14,043 nucleotides of DNA from JAYTXL01 sp043742955 (GTDB lineage Bacteria; Verrucomicrobiota; Verrucomicrobiia; Limisphaerales; JAYTXL01), in the NCBI GenBank assembly GCA_043742955.1, contig JAYTXL010000251.1, positions 1-14,043 on the forward strand, in the 5' to 3' direction. Below the pieces are notes generated by a model. That model was not told the DNA's origin and ran no database searches. It worked only from the letters and a program-made list of their open reading frames with translations. The translations under genes were made by a program, and so were the position numbers. Shown here piece after piece: positions 5,200 through 13,613 of this stretch; the stretch's first letter is position 1, and each line of letters opens with the position of its first letter.

Positions 5200-5595
5200 T
5201 CATGCCGTGCTCCAGACGTGATAGCCGAGGACACCGGCCAGCAGCAGGAAGAGAATCCCGCCGACGCCGACCAGCTTGGCCCTCTTGTGGGAAAGGAACT
5301 GGAGCCTGCGCAAGCCTGACGCGGGGAATGTTAAGTAGAACAGGGCCTTCAACACGTTCGCCCAACCCAGCAGGGTGAGCGTTAGTGGGATGCCCGACCA
5401 GACGTTGTGGAAGGCGATGATGATCGAGCCAAAAATGAGGTTCAAGAGGGCGACGCCAAACACGCCCGCCTCACCGCGTTCCCGGAGAATGACGAAGAAA
5501 TCTACCCACACACGCGGCCTCACCAGGTGGGAGATGCCGATGACCGTGAGGTTGATGATCGCGTAGATTTGGACAGCGCGTTCCATAGGTGTCAT
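5200..5595 (-). CDS. Small integral membrane protein (131 aa)
   Basis: Four hydrophobic segments are visible: around residues 8-24 (VQIYAIINLTVIGISHL), 43-62 (GVFGVALLNLIFGSIIIAFH), 67-90 (GIPLTLTLLGWANVLKALFYL) and 109-128 (VGVGGILFLLLAGVLGYHVW). The last two are linked by a basic loop (RRLQFLSHKRAK). I do not recognise a named family; the layout resembles small DoxX-like or other four-helix envelope proteins only in general. Starts at 5595 or four codons in are both possible, with no clear ribosome site for either. It is oriented like the next membrane protein, with a 235-bp gap (4965-5199) in which I see no supported gene. Confidence 0.75.
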   Translation of the reverse strand: MTPMERAVQIYAIINLTVIGISHLVRPRVWVDFFVILRERGEAGVFGVALLNLIFGSIIIAFHNVWSGIPLTLTLLGWANVLKALFYLTFPASGLRRLQFLSHKRAKLVGVGGILFLLLAGVLGYHVWSTA

Positions 5596-5682
5596 GTCGG
5601 ATTCGCCACAAGGAATGGTCGTGTGGTTGTGTCACGTTTGATTGCGAAGGCGCGGTCATTTTTCGCTCTGCTTCCCGCACGG

Positions 5683-6393
5683 TCAACTGATCAACAGCAA
5701 CCGCGGAGGTTGGCCGGCGACGGGGTCGGGAGCGCGGTGGATGCATGGGGGGACCGGGCCTCCCGGATAGTCGACCGCGATGCGCCAAAGGTTCCCTTTG
5801 CCGAAGGAAAACGGCTGCGCGTGCGGCAATGACGCGTAGTGGAGATCGTAGAAGTTTTCGTTCAGAAATTCCACGAAGCCGTCGCCGTCGCCGCCGCCGA
5901 AGTGCTTCAGAAGCTCGGCGCGGGTTTCGGGAACATCAACGCGCCGGATAGCTTCTTCGTTGCTCAGGCCTTCGCTCGGCGCGCCATGGTAGGTGCACAG
6001 GTAGGTGTCGGCCACGCCCGTTGCGCTGTCGGCGTGGAACGAGCAAACGTCCGTTCGCAGTGGCCCGGAATCATCGTTTGGCGGGTATCCATTGATGCAG
6101 TCGAGGACGGGATCGAGGCCATGTGCCCGGAGCAACCGCTGGTCTTCGAGCAGGAAATCGATGGCCGCCCTGCCGGCAGGGCCTACCGGAAGCGCTGTGA
6201 GCCGGGCTTCGTCGAGAGTGGTGATCCCCAGGCCGACTTCCAACTGCGCGACCACTTCTCCGAAATCGCCCGGCAACGTTCGCGGCCAGCAAAGGGCGTT
6301 GATGCCGTCCGCGAACGGCGTCGTGACCAGTTCGTCGAAACTGTTCACAACCTTGACGCGGGGGTAGTCGCGAAGCGGGACGAGTGGATTCAT
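5683..6393 (-). CDS. DUF1826-like protein, possible Fe(II)/2-oxoglutarate-type enzyme (236 aa)
   Basis: The ATG at 6393 begins MNPLVPLRDYPRVKVV; the frame is open further upstream but in a Pro/Arg/Ala-rich stretch that overlaps the divergent gene. Residues 118-122 (SFHAD) give His120-x-Asp122, followed by YLCTYHG at 131-137. The C-terminus has PPCIHRAP with His219 and a final PPRLLLIS with Arg231. The order HxD, then H, then R is that of the double-stranded beta-helix oxygenases, and 'FHxD...LLCTYxG...HRxP...RLLL' matches what I remember of DUF1826. No signal peptide, so cytoplasmic. Substrate unknown. DUF1826 assignment is moderately sure; enzymatic activity is inference. It is divergent from the phosphatase gene with a 188-bp promoter gap. 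Confidence 0.75.
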   Translation of the reverse strand: MNPLVPLRDYPRVKVVNSFDELVTTPFADGINALCWPRTLPGDFGEVVAQLEVGLGITTLDEARLTALPVGPAGRAAIDFLLEDQRLLRAHGLDPVLDCINGYPPNDDSGPLRTDVCSFHADSATGVADTYLCTYHGAPSEGLSNEEAIRRVDVPETRAELLKHFGGGDGDGFVEFLNENFYDLHYASLPHAQPFSFGKGNLWRIAVDYPGGPVPPCIHRAPDPVAGQPPRLLLIS

Positions 6394-6581
6394 GGTCGGT
6401 CGATACGATGGGTCGGGATATCCATTACGAAATGCCCGCGGCAATAAGTCGGGACTGCAGCACGGCGCAGCGTTTGCATGGCATGTCCCCGGCTGCAAGG
6501 CGGACGGTCGATTCCCGACCGCCGCCGCTTGACGGCTCGCCAATGGTTGCCGGTCCGTGCCATCTGTCATGGGTGCCTCGC

Positions 6582-8012
6582 ATGAACCTGGTCCGTGCCC
6601 TTGTCCTTTGGCTTTTGTCCACCCTCCTGCTGGTGGGAAGCGCGCGCGCTGCCGACGAGCAGACGACGTTTGCCGCGTGGAAGGCGGCTTGCGCCAAACT
6701 TCCGCTGAACCGCGTGCTGGGTGGGCGGATGCCGCCGAAGGCATTGCTGCCATTGCAGACCTTCGCCGAGTTCGATCGCGTCCTTGATGCCTACTTCGCC
6801 CTCGCGACCAATGGTCCGTTGGCGAACACCGCCAACTGGGTCGGTGCTGCGCCCCGGAGCGACACGTTCCTCAACGTGCAACGGAGCTGGTTCACACCGC
6901 CGGGAATTCCCTTCGAGCCTTTCGTGGAAAAGCTGGTGCTGCCGCCCGACGCGAAAGTGTTCCTCCAGGGTGACCTTCATGGCGACATCCACTCGCTCCT
7001 GGGCGTTCTCGGCGCGCTGCAGCAGCGCAGGTGGCTCGACGGCTTCGCGGTCGTGGAGCCGGGGTTTCATCTCATCTTTCTGGGTGACTACACCGACCGT
7101 GGACTTTACGGCGTCGAGGTGCTCTACACGCTCCTGCGGCTCAAGCTGGCGAATCCCGACCGCGTTCATTTCGTGCGCGGGAACCACGAGGACGTGAGCC
7201 TGGTCGCGCGTTATGGGTTCCTCGCCGAAGGGCGGGCGAAATACGGGGCCGAGTTCAACGCCGCCAAGCTTCTGCGCGCCTACGATTTTCTCCCCGTGGC
7301 GATCTATCTCGGTTGCGGCACGGAATTCGTGCAGCTCTGCCATGGGGGGATGGAGCCCGGCTTCACGTCCGGCCCGCTCCTTGCGGCGACGGGCACGAAC
7401 CGGTTCCAGCTGCTCGGGCAGTTGAGCCAGGGGCAATTCCTCAAAGACAATCCCAACTGGCTGAAGGCGGACCCTAAGGCCGCGGCCCTGGCCGGTCGGC
7501 AGTTCAGCGACTTTACGCCCGCCGCACCCACCAATCCCGGCGTGATTGGTTTCATGTGGAACGATTTCACCGTCTTCAGCGATGAGGCGGCGTTCGCCCA
7601 CAACCCCGACCGGGCCTTCGTCTATGGGCAGTCGGCCGTGGGTTATCTGCTGCGCTCCGCCGGCAGCGGAGATGCCAAGGTCCATGCGGTGATCCGCGCA
7701 CACCAGCATTCCGGCATCCTTAATCCCATCATGCGCCGGCTCATCGCCGGCCGCGGCCTCTTCCGCCATTGGCAGGAGACCAACTCTCCGGCCGCCCAGA
7801 ACGCGGAGCCGCCCGCCTTGGTCAAGGAGGTGGAAACCTCCGCGAGCCGCGCTTTGCCGGAAGGTTCCGTGTGGACCTTGAACGTCGCGCCCGACAGCGT
7901 TTACGGGGCCGGTTGCGGCTTCAGCTTCGCGACCTTCGGCCTTCTGCGACTGGGTGCCCGGTTCAGCGATTGGAGGATCGCTGTGGAGACCGTGGACGTT
8001 CCGACACGCTGA
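6582..8012 (+). CDS. Secreted PPP-type metallophosphoesterase (476 aa)
   Basis: The ATG at 6582 gives a clear Sec signal peptide (MNLVRALVLWLLSTLLLVG, cleavage after SARA near residue 23); the open frame before it is not protein-like. The catalytic motifs of calcineurin-like/PPP phosphatases are complete: GDLHGD with Asp131, His133 and Asp135; GDYTDRG with Asp169, Asp172 and Arg173; RGNHE at 199-203; HGG with His254; and a late RAHQH with His374 and His376. These bind the two-metal centre, so the enzyme should hydrolyse phosphoesters, probably in the periplasm. Substrate cannot be told; GDxxDRG and RGNHE resemble Ser/Thr phosphatases more than nucleases. About 100 bp separates it from the next gene in the same direction. 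Confidence 0.93.
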   Translation: MNLVRALVLWLLSTLLLVGSARAADEQTTFAAWKAACAKLPLNRVLGGRMPPKALLPLQTFAEFDRVLDAYFALATNGPLANTANWVGAAPRSDTFLNVQRSWFTPPGIPFEPFVEKLVLPPDAKVFLQGDLHGDIHSLLGVLGALQQRRWLDGFAVVEPGFHLIFLGDYTDRGLYGVEVLYTLLRLKLANPDRVHFVRGNHEDVSLVARYGFLAEGRAKYGAEFNAAKLLRAYDFLPVAIYLGCGTEFVQLCHGGMEPGFTSGPLLAATGTNRFQLLGQLSQGQFLKDNPNWLKADPKAAALAGRQFSDFTPAAPTNPGVIGFMWNDFTVFSDEAAFAHNPDRAFVYGQSAVGYLLRSAGSGDAKVHAVIRAHQHSGILNPIMRRLIAGRGLFRHWQETNSPAAQNAEPPALVKEVETSASRALPEGSVWTLNVAPDSVYGAGCGFSFATFGLLRLGARFSDWRIAVETVDVPTR

Positions 8013-8113
8013 CTCTGCCGGGGCTGCTGGCCGGCTCCGGTGTAAGGCGGGACGCCGCGCCAGGGGAAACGGCTGGTGGAAGACGCCTCTTGTCGGGCGG
8101 ATCAGGACACGAA

Positions 8114-9064
8114 ATGGTCGCCTTCAAGTTGAACGCGAGGCTGATCATCCTGATGGCCGCAGTGCTGGCGACGGGCCTTTGCTTCGCCCAACTCCGGCCT
8201 CGCTCGGGTCTCCCCGGCAATCTCGTCCGCATCGAAGGCGGGCAGGTCGTGAATGAGGACGAACTTCGCACCGCCCGCGAAACAGCCTCCCACGCGTCGG
8301 GCAACGCCAACTGGACGAACGCGCCGGGCTTCGAATGGGACGCCTTCACGTTCACGCGGGTCATCTTCAAATCCGATCCGGGCCCGGCCTCGAACCGCGG
8401 CCGCCTTCGCTGGCTTGGCTGGTGGGTGGACTACCCCGACGCCGACTTGAACTTCTCGTTCCGCCTGCAACAGATGACCTCGATCAAGACCGATCCCGAC
8501 GGGCGCGCGCTGAATCTCACCGACCCGATGCTTTCCCGCTATCCGATGCTCTACATCGAACACGCCGGCTACATGCGCCTGAGCGATGGCGAGGTCATGG
8601 CCTTGCGGAAGTATCTCCAAAACGGCGGCGTGATGTTCGTGAACGATTTCTGGGGATCCGAAGAGTGGGAGGGGTTTGCCCGGGAGATGGGCCGCGTGTT
8701 GCCGGAGCAGACCTGGACCAATCTGACGACCGCCCATCCGTTGTTCCACAGCGTATTCAACCTCCGTGGTCCGATGCGCCGTTTCCAGGTGCCCACGCTC
8801 CAGTTCTGGAACCCGGACCACGACGCGGATGATCCGCGTTCACCGCCGCTTCAGAGCGTTGACCGGGGTGTCGAGTCCGCGGAAATGCACGTGCGTGCGC
8901 TGCTCGACGACCGGGGGCGAATCACGGTCCTGGCGATCCACAACAGCGACATCAGCGACGGCTGGGAACGCGAGGGCCAGAATAAAGACTACTTCAACAA
9001 GTTCTCGGAGAAGATCGCCTATCCCCTGGGGATCAATATCGTCTTCTACCTGATGACGCATTGA
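8114..9064 (+). CDS. Exported DUF4159 domain protein (316 aa)
   Basis: An ATG at 8114 follows AGGA with good spacing and starts a signal peptide (hydrophobic LIILMAAVLATGLCFA, cleavage near residue 25). The DUF4159 signature is visible: YPMLYIEHAGYMRLSDGEV, then LRKYLQNGGVMFVNDFWG with Asp178-Phe-Trp-Gly181 followed by EEWEGFAREM, and a late LAIHNSDISDGWER segment. DUF4159 resembles a glutamine-amidotransferase-like fold without an obvious catalytic triad and is common in Planctomycetes and Verrucomicrobia, usually in clusters with MoxR/VWA genes; none is present here. Its biochemical role is unknown. It follows the metallophosphatase in the same direction and its stop faces the pseudopilin stop 21 bp away. 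Confidence 0.9.
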   Translation: MVAFKLNARLIILMAAVLATGLCFAQLRPRSGLPGNLVRIEGGQVVNEDELRTARETASHASGNANWTNAPGFEWDAFTFTRVIFKSDPGPASNRGRLRWLGWWVDYPDADLNFSFRLQQMTSIKTDPDGRALNLTDPMLSRYPMLYIEHAGYMRLSDGEVMALRKYLQNGGVMFVNDFWGSEEWEGFAREMGRVLPEQTWTNLTTAHPLFHSVFNLRGPMRRFQVPTLQFWNPDHDADDPRSPPLQSVDRGVESAEMHVRALLDDRGRITVLAIHNSDISDGWEREGQNKDYFNKFSEKIAYPLGINIVFYLMTH

Positions 9065-9085
9065 AGCGGGTCGCGACGCCCCGCC

Positions 9086-9424
9086 TCAGTCCGTCGGCGC
9101 ATGGGTCGGCACGCTGCAGGAGCACCGTTCCCCGGCCGACTTCAGCGAATAGGCCCCGCCTGCGGGACAGCCGGGCTTGTGTTCGATGTAGGCGGATGCC
9201 CCGAAAAGATCCGCGTCCGAAGGGACGGCATCGGTCGCCTTCCTGTTCTCCAGCGCCCATCGCAGCTTGGCGCCGTCGATGTTGCGCTGGTTGACGTCGC
9301 AGACGCGCGCCCGCGATGCGTCGATGGCGTTCTTGAAGCCGGGAACCGCGATGGCGGCAAGCAGGCCGATGATCGCGACGACGATCATGGTTTCGATGAG
9401 GGTGAATCCGCGTGGAGATTTCAT
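9086..9424 (-). CDS. Orphan type II secretion/type IV pilin-like pseudopilin (112 aa)
   Basis: The ATG at 9424 gives a class-3 leader, MKSPRG followed by FTLIETMIVVAIIGLLAAIA: prepilin peptidase would cut after Gly6 and methylate Phe7, and Glu11 is the conserved Glu5 of the mature protein. The rest has the GspG-like pattern of Verrucomicrobia: a CDVNQRNIDGAKLRWALENR helix, ADLFG, then a Cys-Pro-Ala-Gly-Gly turn and a CSCS end. It is much shorter than GspG (about 140 aa) and has no secretion genes beside it, so it is one of the dispersed minor pseudopilins typical of the phylum. A longer upstream frame would bury the leader and is rejected. Its partner machinery is elsewhere. Confidence 0.9.
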   Translation of the reverse strand: MKSPRGFTLIETMIVVAIIGLLAAIAVPGFKNAIDASRARVCDVNQRNIDGAKLRWALENRKATDAVPSDADLFGASAYIEHKPGCPAGGAYSLKSAGERCSCSVPTHAPTD

Positions 9425-9581
9425 GGCAGCGCTTTCGTTCAGGGTGAATGCGGCCGAGAAGTGCTGTTCGCGTTGCGGGATCCGCATCCACGGCCAGGGA
9501 TTAAACCGCGGTGGCGGGCGAAAGTTGCGGCCCGGTTTCGGGTCGGAGTCCGTTGCCGCGCTTTAGGTATTGGCCGGCGGG

Positions 9582-9860
9582 TCAGAACAGTTTCCGCAGT
9601 GCCGGCTTGGTGGCTTTGTCGATGGCGTTGCGGGCAAGTGCCGTCACGACCAGAAGGCGCTGGGGGATTTTATAGGAGGAGAGCTTTTCAAGACATCAGT
9701 CGCGCAGGCCGGGCAGGTGGAGCCTGGCGCCTTCGGCGAGCACGACGGCGGCGGCAACGGCTTCGCCCCATGTCTCATCGGGCACGCCGACCACGGCCAT
9801 GTCGCCGGTTCGGAACCAACCGTCGTCGAACGACTCGGCGCTCGCCTCCGGGCGGCTCAA
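9582..9860 (-). pseudogene. Decayed C-terminal end of an acyl-CoA synthetase (AMP-binding ligase)
   Basis: The minus strand reads RPEASAESFDDGWFRTGDMA, then VVGVPDETWGEAVAAAVVL, then LEKLSSYKIPQRLLVV and a KPALRKLF end. The normal order in ligases is RPEATAE.FDDGWFRTGD, about 40 residues of hinge and DGYxxIVDR, then VVGVPDExWGE and the SYKxP...NAMGK C-terminus. Here the hinge block is missing in frame, and a TGA at 9696-9698 interrupts the frame between GLRD and CLEKLSSYK. The large N-terminal domain upstream is absent. The catalytic Lys of the C-terminal domain is near DKATKPAL, where the usual GK is DK. It is a remnant with no function expected. Confidence 0.85.
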
Positions 9861-10003
9861 CGGAAAGGGACTGGCCAACTTTCTGCAGAAGCCGTTCACG
9901 GTTGGTGCGCTGCGGGCCGCCGTGCAGGGCGCGTTGACGTAGCCCGGCGTTGGCCCGCATTCTACGACGTCCAAGAACCCGACAACATCCAAGACGGCTC
10001 CCC

Positions 10004-10747
10004 ATGAACATCCGCTCCTTGCTCACTGCCGCGTTTCTCGTCACCGCAACCTTCCTCCACGCCGACCTGCCCGCCATCCCGGACGCATCGATCGCCAAAA
10101 AGAAGGAACTTCTCTTCGCGGACGATTTCGGGGGCGCCGAGCCGGCCAAGGCCTGGCACAAGGTCGTTCCCACGTTCGCCGTCGAGAAGGGCATGCTCAA
10201 AGGCACCCAGACCCGGACCAATGCCCCTGCGGTGGACGGAAAGCCGACGGTCGTCGGCCACGCCGCGGTGCATGGGCTGGAGATTCCGACGAAGGACAGC
10301 GTGGTGGAGGTGAAGATCCGTTTTGAGGGAGCCACGACGATCGACGTCGAGTTCGACGACCGCAAATACACCGGTGCCCATTACGGGCATCTCTGCCGCG
10401 CCCAGGTCAGACTGAACGGGGTGACGCTGGTCGACGAACGCGACGGCAGCATGCGCAACGACATCTACGAGATGAAGGACCCGGCGCAGAAGGCCGAACG
10501 TGCGAAGCTCCTGGCCGGACGCCAGGTGACCTATCCGGCCAAGCTCGAGACGGGCAGATGGTATGTCCTCGTGGTCGAGACCGTCGGCGACACGATGCGC
10601 GTCACACTCGACGGGAAGCCGGCCGGCTTCCTCAGGTCCTCCGGCATCGGCCACGCCACGAAGTCCAAGATCGAGTTGGGCGTCGCGGGCAAGGATGGCT
10701 TCTTCGACGACATCAAGGTCTGGAACGCGGAACCGATTGGAAACTGA
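10004..10747 (+). CDS. Secreted jelly-roll (DUF1080/LamG-like) protein (247 aa)
   Basis: The ATG at 10004 gives a signal peptide (MNIRSLLTAAFLVTATFLHA, cleavage near residue 20). The mature protein has the pattern of concanavalin-like beta-sandwich domains in Verrucomicrobia and Planctomycetes: ELLFADDFGGAEPAKAW, then VEKGMLKGTQ, VVEVKIRFEG in the middle, WYVLVVETVGDTMRVTLDGK, and a final GFFDDIKVWNAEP. This resembles DUF1080 (3-keto-disaccharide hydrolase type) or LamG folds used for carbohydrate binding or hydrolysis, but I see no clear catalytic residues and call only the fold. Probably periplasmic. The gene ends 36 bp from the convergent GH28 gene. Its upstream 140 bp hold the pseudogene border and no clear promoter. 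Confidence 0.78.
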   Translation: MNIRSLLTAAFLVTATFLHADLPAIPDASIAKKKELLFADDFGGAEPAKAWHKVVPTFAVEKGMLKGTQTRTNAPAVDGKPTVVGHAAVHGLEIPTKDSVVEVKIRFEGATTIDVEFDDRKYTGAHYGHLCRAQVRLNGVTLVDERDGSMRNDIYEMKDPAQKAERAKLLAGRQVTYPAKLETGRWYVLVVETVGDTMRVTLDGKPAGFLRSSGIGHATKSKIELGVAGKDGFFDDIKVWNAEPIGN

Positions 10748-10783
10748 CCGCGGCCGATCGGGCTGCGGCTCTGGGGCGCGGCC

Positions 10784-12448
10784 TTATCGTTTGGCGGCTG
10801 GAAGCAGGTTGTTCCGCACCTTGAACCCCGCGGCGGGATAGCCTGCGTCGAGCTGCCAGGGCACCTGCGCGTTTCGGAAATCACTCTCCTCGATCCGGAG
10901 TCCTCGGCTCTCCGAACCCGTCGCGTTCAAGAAGACCTCGGTGCCTTCCGACGCGCGTGTGCGCCGGACGATCGCCCCGACGACATTGGTCAGCATGAGG
11001 GCCGGGGCATTGCCTTGCGGAGCACCGCGCCCGACGAAACCGTCGAGTTCGAGCCTGACGATGTCCTCAAGCACAAGCGCACTTCGCCATGCGGGGAGGG
11101 CAGGGCTTTCCCAGACCACTTCGAGTCCTTTCACCGAGAGATTCCTCGCACGGCGGATCTCGAGGGCGTGGTCCGCGTAGTCGAACGGGGCGGCCGGATC
11201 GGCGGCGAGGAACAGCTTCACGTTCTCGATCTTCAGCCCGTCCAATCGGCTCTCGGCATGGCCGTGGATGCGCGAGGTCCCCTTTCCGTGCGCGGTGACG
11301 TCGCGGATGGTGATGTTGCGGATCGCCCCCGGTGGTTTCTCGCCCGGCTTCGCCGGTTGCTGGTTCATTTCACTGACGCGGTTGACGCGGAAATGAAACG
11401 GCTGGCCGTCGCCGGCCCAGAACCAGTCGAAGCGGTTGCAGTGGATCGTCAGCCGGGAAAGCACCACGTCGCTGATGTCCCCGCCCTGCCGGGTGCTGTA
11501 GAAGACGAAGCCGCGGTTGACGTTGGTCAGCACGCAGTCGGTCACGCGCACATTGCGGACGCCCGCCTTGTTGCCTTCGCTGAACTTCACCCCGGCCGAC
11601 GCCGAGGACAGCGTGCAGCCGGTGACGGTGATGTTCTCGCATCGGCGCGCGGGGCCCCAGACGTCGGTCGAAATGAAGATGATGCAGTCGTCGCCGGTCG
11701 CGATCGTGCAGTTCTTGATGACCACGCCCCTGCAGCCGTCCAGATCGATGCCGTCCGCCCAGACGCCTTCCTTCAGGCTCGTATGGATGGTGAGGCCCTC
11801 GAAGCGCGCCCGCCGGCAGTCGTAGAGCGTCATGGTCCAACTGGGGGAGTGCAGCCACTTCAGGCCGGTGAACGTGACGTTCCTTGATCGTCCCAGCCAC
11901 ACCAGGTGGGGGAATATTTCGCGTTGTGGATGGCCCTTTGGAAACGAGCGCCGCAGGGACTTGCCGAGCGCGTGCATGGTCTCCTTGTGGTTGAACCCCT
12001 TCTCAAAATCGTCCTCGCGCCATTCATATTCCGCCTGGCCGTCGACCGTCCCCGCGCCGCCGATGGCCACATCCACGAGATCCTCGCCGAAGAACAGGGA
12101 GGCTTTGGAAGGAATGCCGCCGAACTCGTAGGCCGCAGGATTGGTCGAGGCGAACACCGTCGCGTCCGAGGCGATCTCTATCCGGACATGGCTGCGGAGG
12201 TGCAAGGTGCCCGAAGTGTATTGGCCCGCCGGAAACAGAACGGTCCCGCCTTTGGCCGCAGCGGCGTCGATCGCTTTCTGAATGGCCGGGCGGGCGTCGT
12301 CGGCCTTGTTCCCGGTCGCTCCATAGTCCCGGACGTTGAAGACGGCCGCGCTGCCGCCACCAAGCATCGGCCCGAGCAGGAGCGCCATGACCAGGACTAA
12401 AAGCAGCGCGGGCTTTCCACATACCGCGTTGAGGTCCGCTAAGCCCAT
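10784..12448 (-). CDS. Secreted GH28 polygalacturonase-like protein (554 aa)
   Basis: The ATG at 12448 follows GGGAG at good spacing; an upstream in-frame ATG at 12484 is the alternative. A signal peptide (ALLLVLVMALLLGPMLGGG, cleavage near SAA) is followed by the pectin-lyase N-terminal motif NVRDYGATGNK and GGTVLFPAGQY. The right-handed beta-helix carries two GH28 blocks: ADGIDLD with Asp232, Asp235 and Asp237, and TGDDC with Asp253 and Asp254, the proposed catalytic acids. The usual GHG block is ASA (residues 283-285) and the RIK block is FVF or similar, so substrate binding differs from a classic polygalacturonase; rhamnogalacturonan-type members also lack the His. Likely role: plant or algal polysaccharide breakdown in the periplasm or outside. 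Last gene of a probable minus-strand operon, 59 bp after the propeller gene. Confidence 0.88.
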   Translation of the reverse strand: MGLADLNAVCGKPALLLVLVMALLLGPMLGGGSAAVFNVRDYGATGNKADDARPAIQKAIDAAAAKGGTVLFPAGQYTSGTLHLRSHVRIEIASDATVFASTNPAAYEFGGIPSKASLFFGEDLVDVAIGGAGTVDGQAEYEWREDDFEKGFNHKETMHALGKSLRRSFPKGHPQREIFPHLVWLGRSRNVTFTGLKWLHSPSWTMTLYDCRRARFEGLTIHTSLKEGVWADGIDLDGCRGVVIKNCTIATGDDCIIFISTDVWGPARRCENITVTGCTLSSASAGVKFSEGNKAGVRNVRVTDCVLTNVNRGFVFYSTRQGGDISDVVLSRLTIHCNRFDWFWAGDGQPFHFRVNRVSEMNQQPAKPGEKPPGAIRNITIRDVTAHGKGTSRIHGHAESRLDGLKIENVKLFLAADPAAPFDYADHALEIRRARNLSVKGLEVVWESPALPAWRSALVLEDIVRLELDGFVGRGAPQGNAPALMLTNVVGAIVRRTRASEGTEVFLNATGSESRGLRIEESDFRNAQVPWQLDAGYPAAGFKVRNNLLPAAKR

Positions 12449-12507
12449 TGGTTCCGCTCCCGTAATGTCTCGTCGTTGCTGCATCGTTGCTTCTCCAGTC
12501 TGGCTGC

Positions 12508-13536
12508 CTACCTCTCCTGCTCTTCCGGCGGGCCCGGCTGGTCGAGGAGTTGGATTGACGTCGCGGGACCGAGGTCCGGATTTTCCCACGATGAAAGCGC
12601 CCAGACGATCTTTTTGGCCGGGGTCACTTCGAGGACCTGCACGGTGCCGGCCCATTGTTTCGTGTCGTTGTTCCCGGCGATCCAAAAGCACATGACCGTG
12701 TTCCCATTCGCCAATCGCTGCGCGGTCTGGATGTTGCCTAGCTTGTATTCGGGCGCGTCGGCCTCGGTGAATTCCCAAACGGTTTCGCCCTTCGGATTCA
12801 CCTCGCGCGCGTAGCGGCTCGCGTCCCCGGCGATCAGCGTGTTTCCGGTCCTGAGCCGGACCGCGTGCCACGGGGATTTCGCTTCGACGGACCAGAGGAC
12901 TTTTCCGTCCAGGTCATACTCGACGACCTTGCCTTCACCCAGGTGCGGCACAAGCAGCGTGCCCGCCCGGGTCATGCGGATGTGGCGGAACTGCCCGTGG
13001 GTATTGGTCTTCGTTGTGGGAATGGGGATAACCCTCTCCAGCTTGTTGCTCGCCGTGTGGAAGATCATGGCCTGCGCCGGATTGCCGTTGCGCATGACGA
13101 GGACTCGGTTGTTGCCGAGGGTTTGGATCGAGTGGACCTCGGTCCCGGGAGGCGCCGGGTATTGCCAGAGCATGTCCTTCTCGCGGGAGATCATCGCCGC
13201 GCCCGACATGCAGGAAAAGATGACGCTGCCATCGGCGAGCAACGTCGCGTCGTCGAACTCCTGGACGCCGCCCGCCGCGTTGCGCAACGGGATGGAATAC
13301 TGCCAGACCACCTGGCCGTCGCGCACGATGAACATCGACTGCTTGTGCGGCTTCCGCGTGTCCCATTCCCCCGCATAGAGGAACGGATGCTCGGCCACGC
13401 CCCTGCCCGGCAACACGGCCGGAGCCTTGACGGTTGCCGCCGTGGACGGTGCGGGCTCAGCCCCGAAGACGTGGCCGATCAAAACAAAGGCGGTGGCCAT
13501 CAAAGCCAACTTGCGAAACGGGGGTTTTCGATTCAT
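12508..13536 (-). CDS. Secreted PQQ-like beta-propeller protein (342 aa)
   Basis: Signal peptide MNRKPPFRKLALMATAFVLI, cleavage near residue 26 (FGA). The mature part has repeated propeller blades, each with a Trp: GQVVWQYSIP, DMLWQYPAP, GKVLWSVEA, GETVWEFTEA and KKIVWALSSW, separated by about 45-50 residues. Blade connectors show the 'H..R....GNTLI' style (HAVRLRTGNTLIAGD; GNTVMCFWIAGNN). This is typical of PQQ-like/arylsulfotransferase-type propellers that serve as sensors or scaffolds; no PQQ-binding set can be claimed. It lies in the same direction as, and directly upstream of, the GH28 gene, suggesting a shared job in polysaccharide use. The next gene upstream ends 77 bp away. Confidence 0.87.
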   Translation of the reverse strand: MNRKPPFRKLALMATAFVLIGHVFGAEPAPSTAATVKAPAVLPGRGVAEHPFLYAGEWDTRKPHKQSMFIVRDGQVVWQYSIPLRNAAGGVQEFDDATLLADGSVIFSCMSGAAMISREKDMLWQYPAPPGTEVHSIQTLGNNRVLVMRNGNPAQAMIFHTASNKLERVIPIPTTKTNTHGQFRHIRMTRAGTLLVPHLGEGKVVEYDLDGKVLWSVEAKSPWHAVRLRTGNTLIAGDASRYAREVNPKGETVWEFTEADAPEYKLGNIQTAQRLANGNTVMCFWIAGNNDTKQWAGTVQVLEVTPAKKIVWALSSWENPDLGPATSIQLLDQPGPPEEQER

Positions 13537-13613
13537 GGGGATGGCCGTGAAGCTGGGTTCGTCGAGGCGGTGCGCGCAACCTTGCAGTTGGGGGACCTGC
13601 TCCGACTACCGGC

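Noticed and set aside
6567..7769. 400-aa minus-strand gene opposite the phosphatase
   Set aside because: It is a shadow frame: the plus strand has a signal peptide and all phosphatase motifs.
9065..9085. GC-rich hairpin between the converging DUF4159 and pseudopilin genes
   Set aside because: A 5-bp GCGGG/CCCGC stem without a T run is too weak to call a terminator.
9696..9698. TGA read as selenocysteine in the ligase fragment
   Set aside because: The protein is not a selenoprotein family and the fragment also has an internal deletion and no N-terminal domain.
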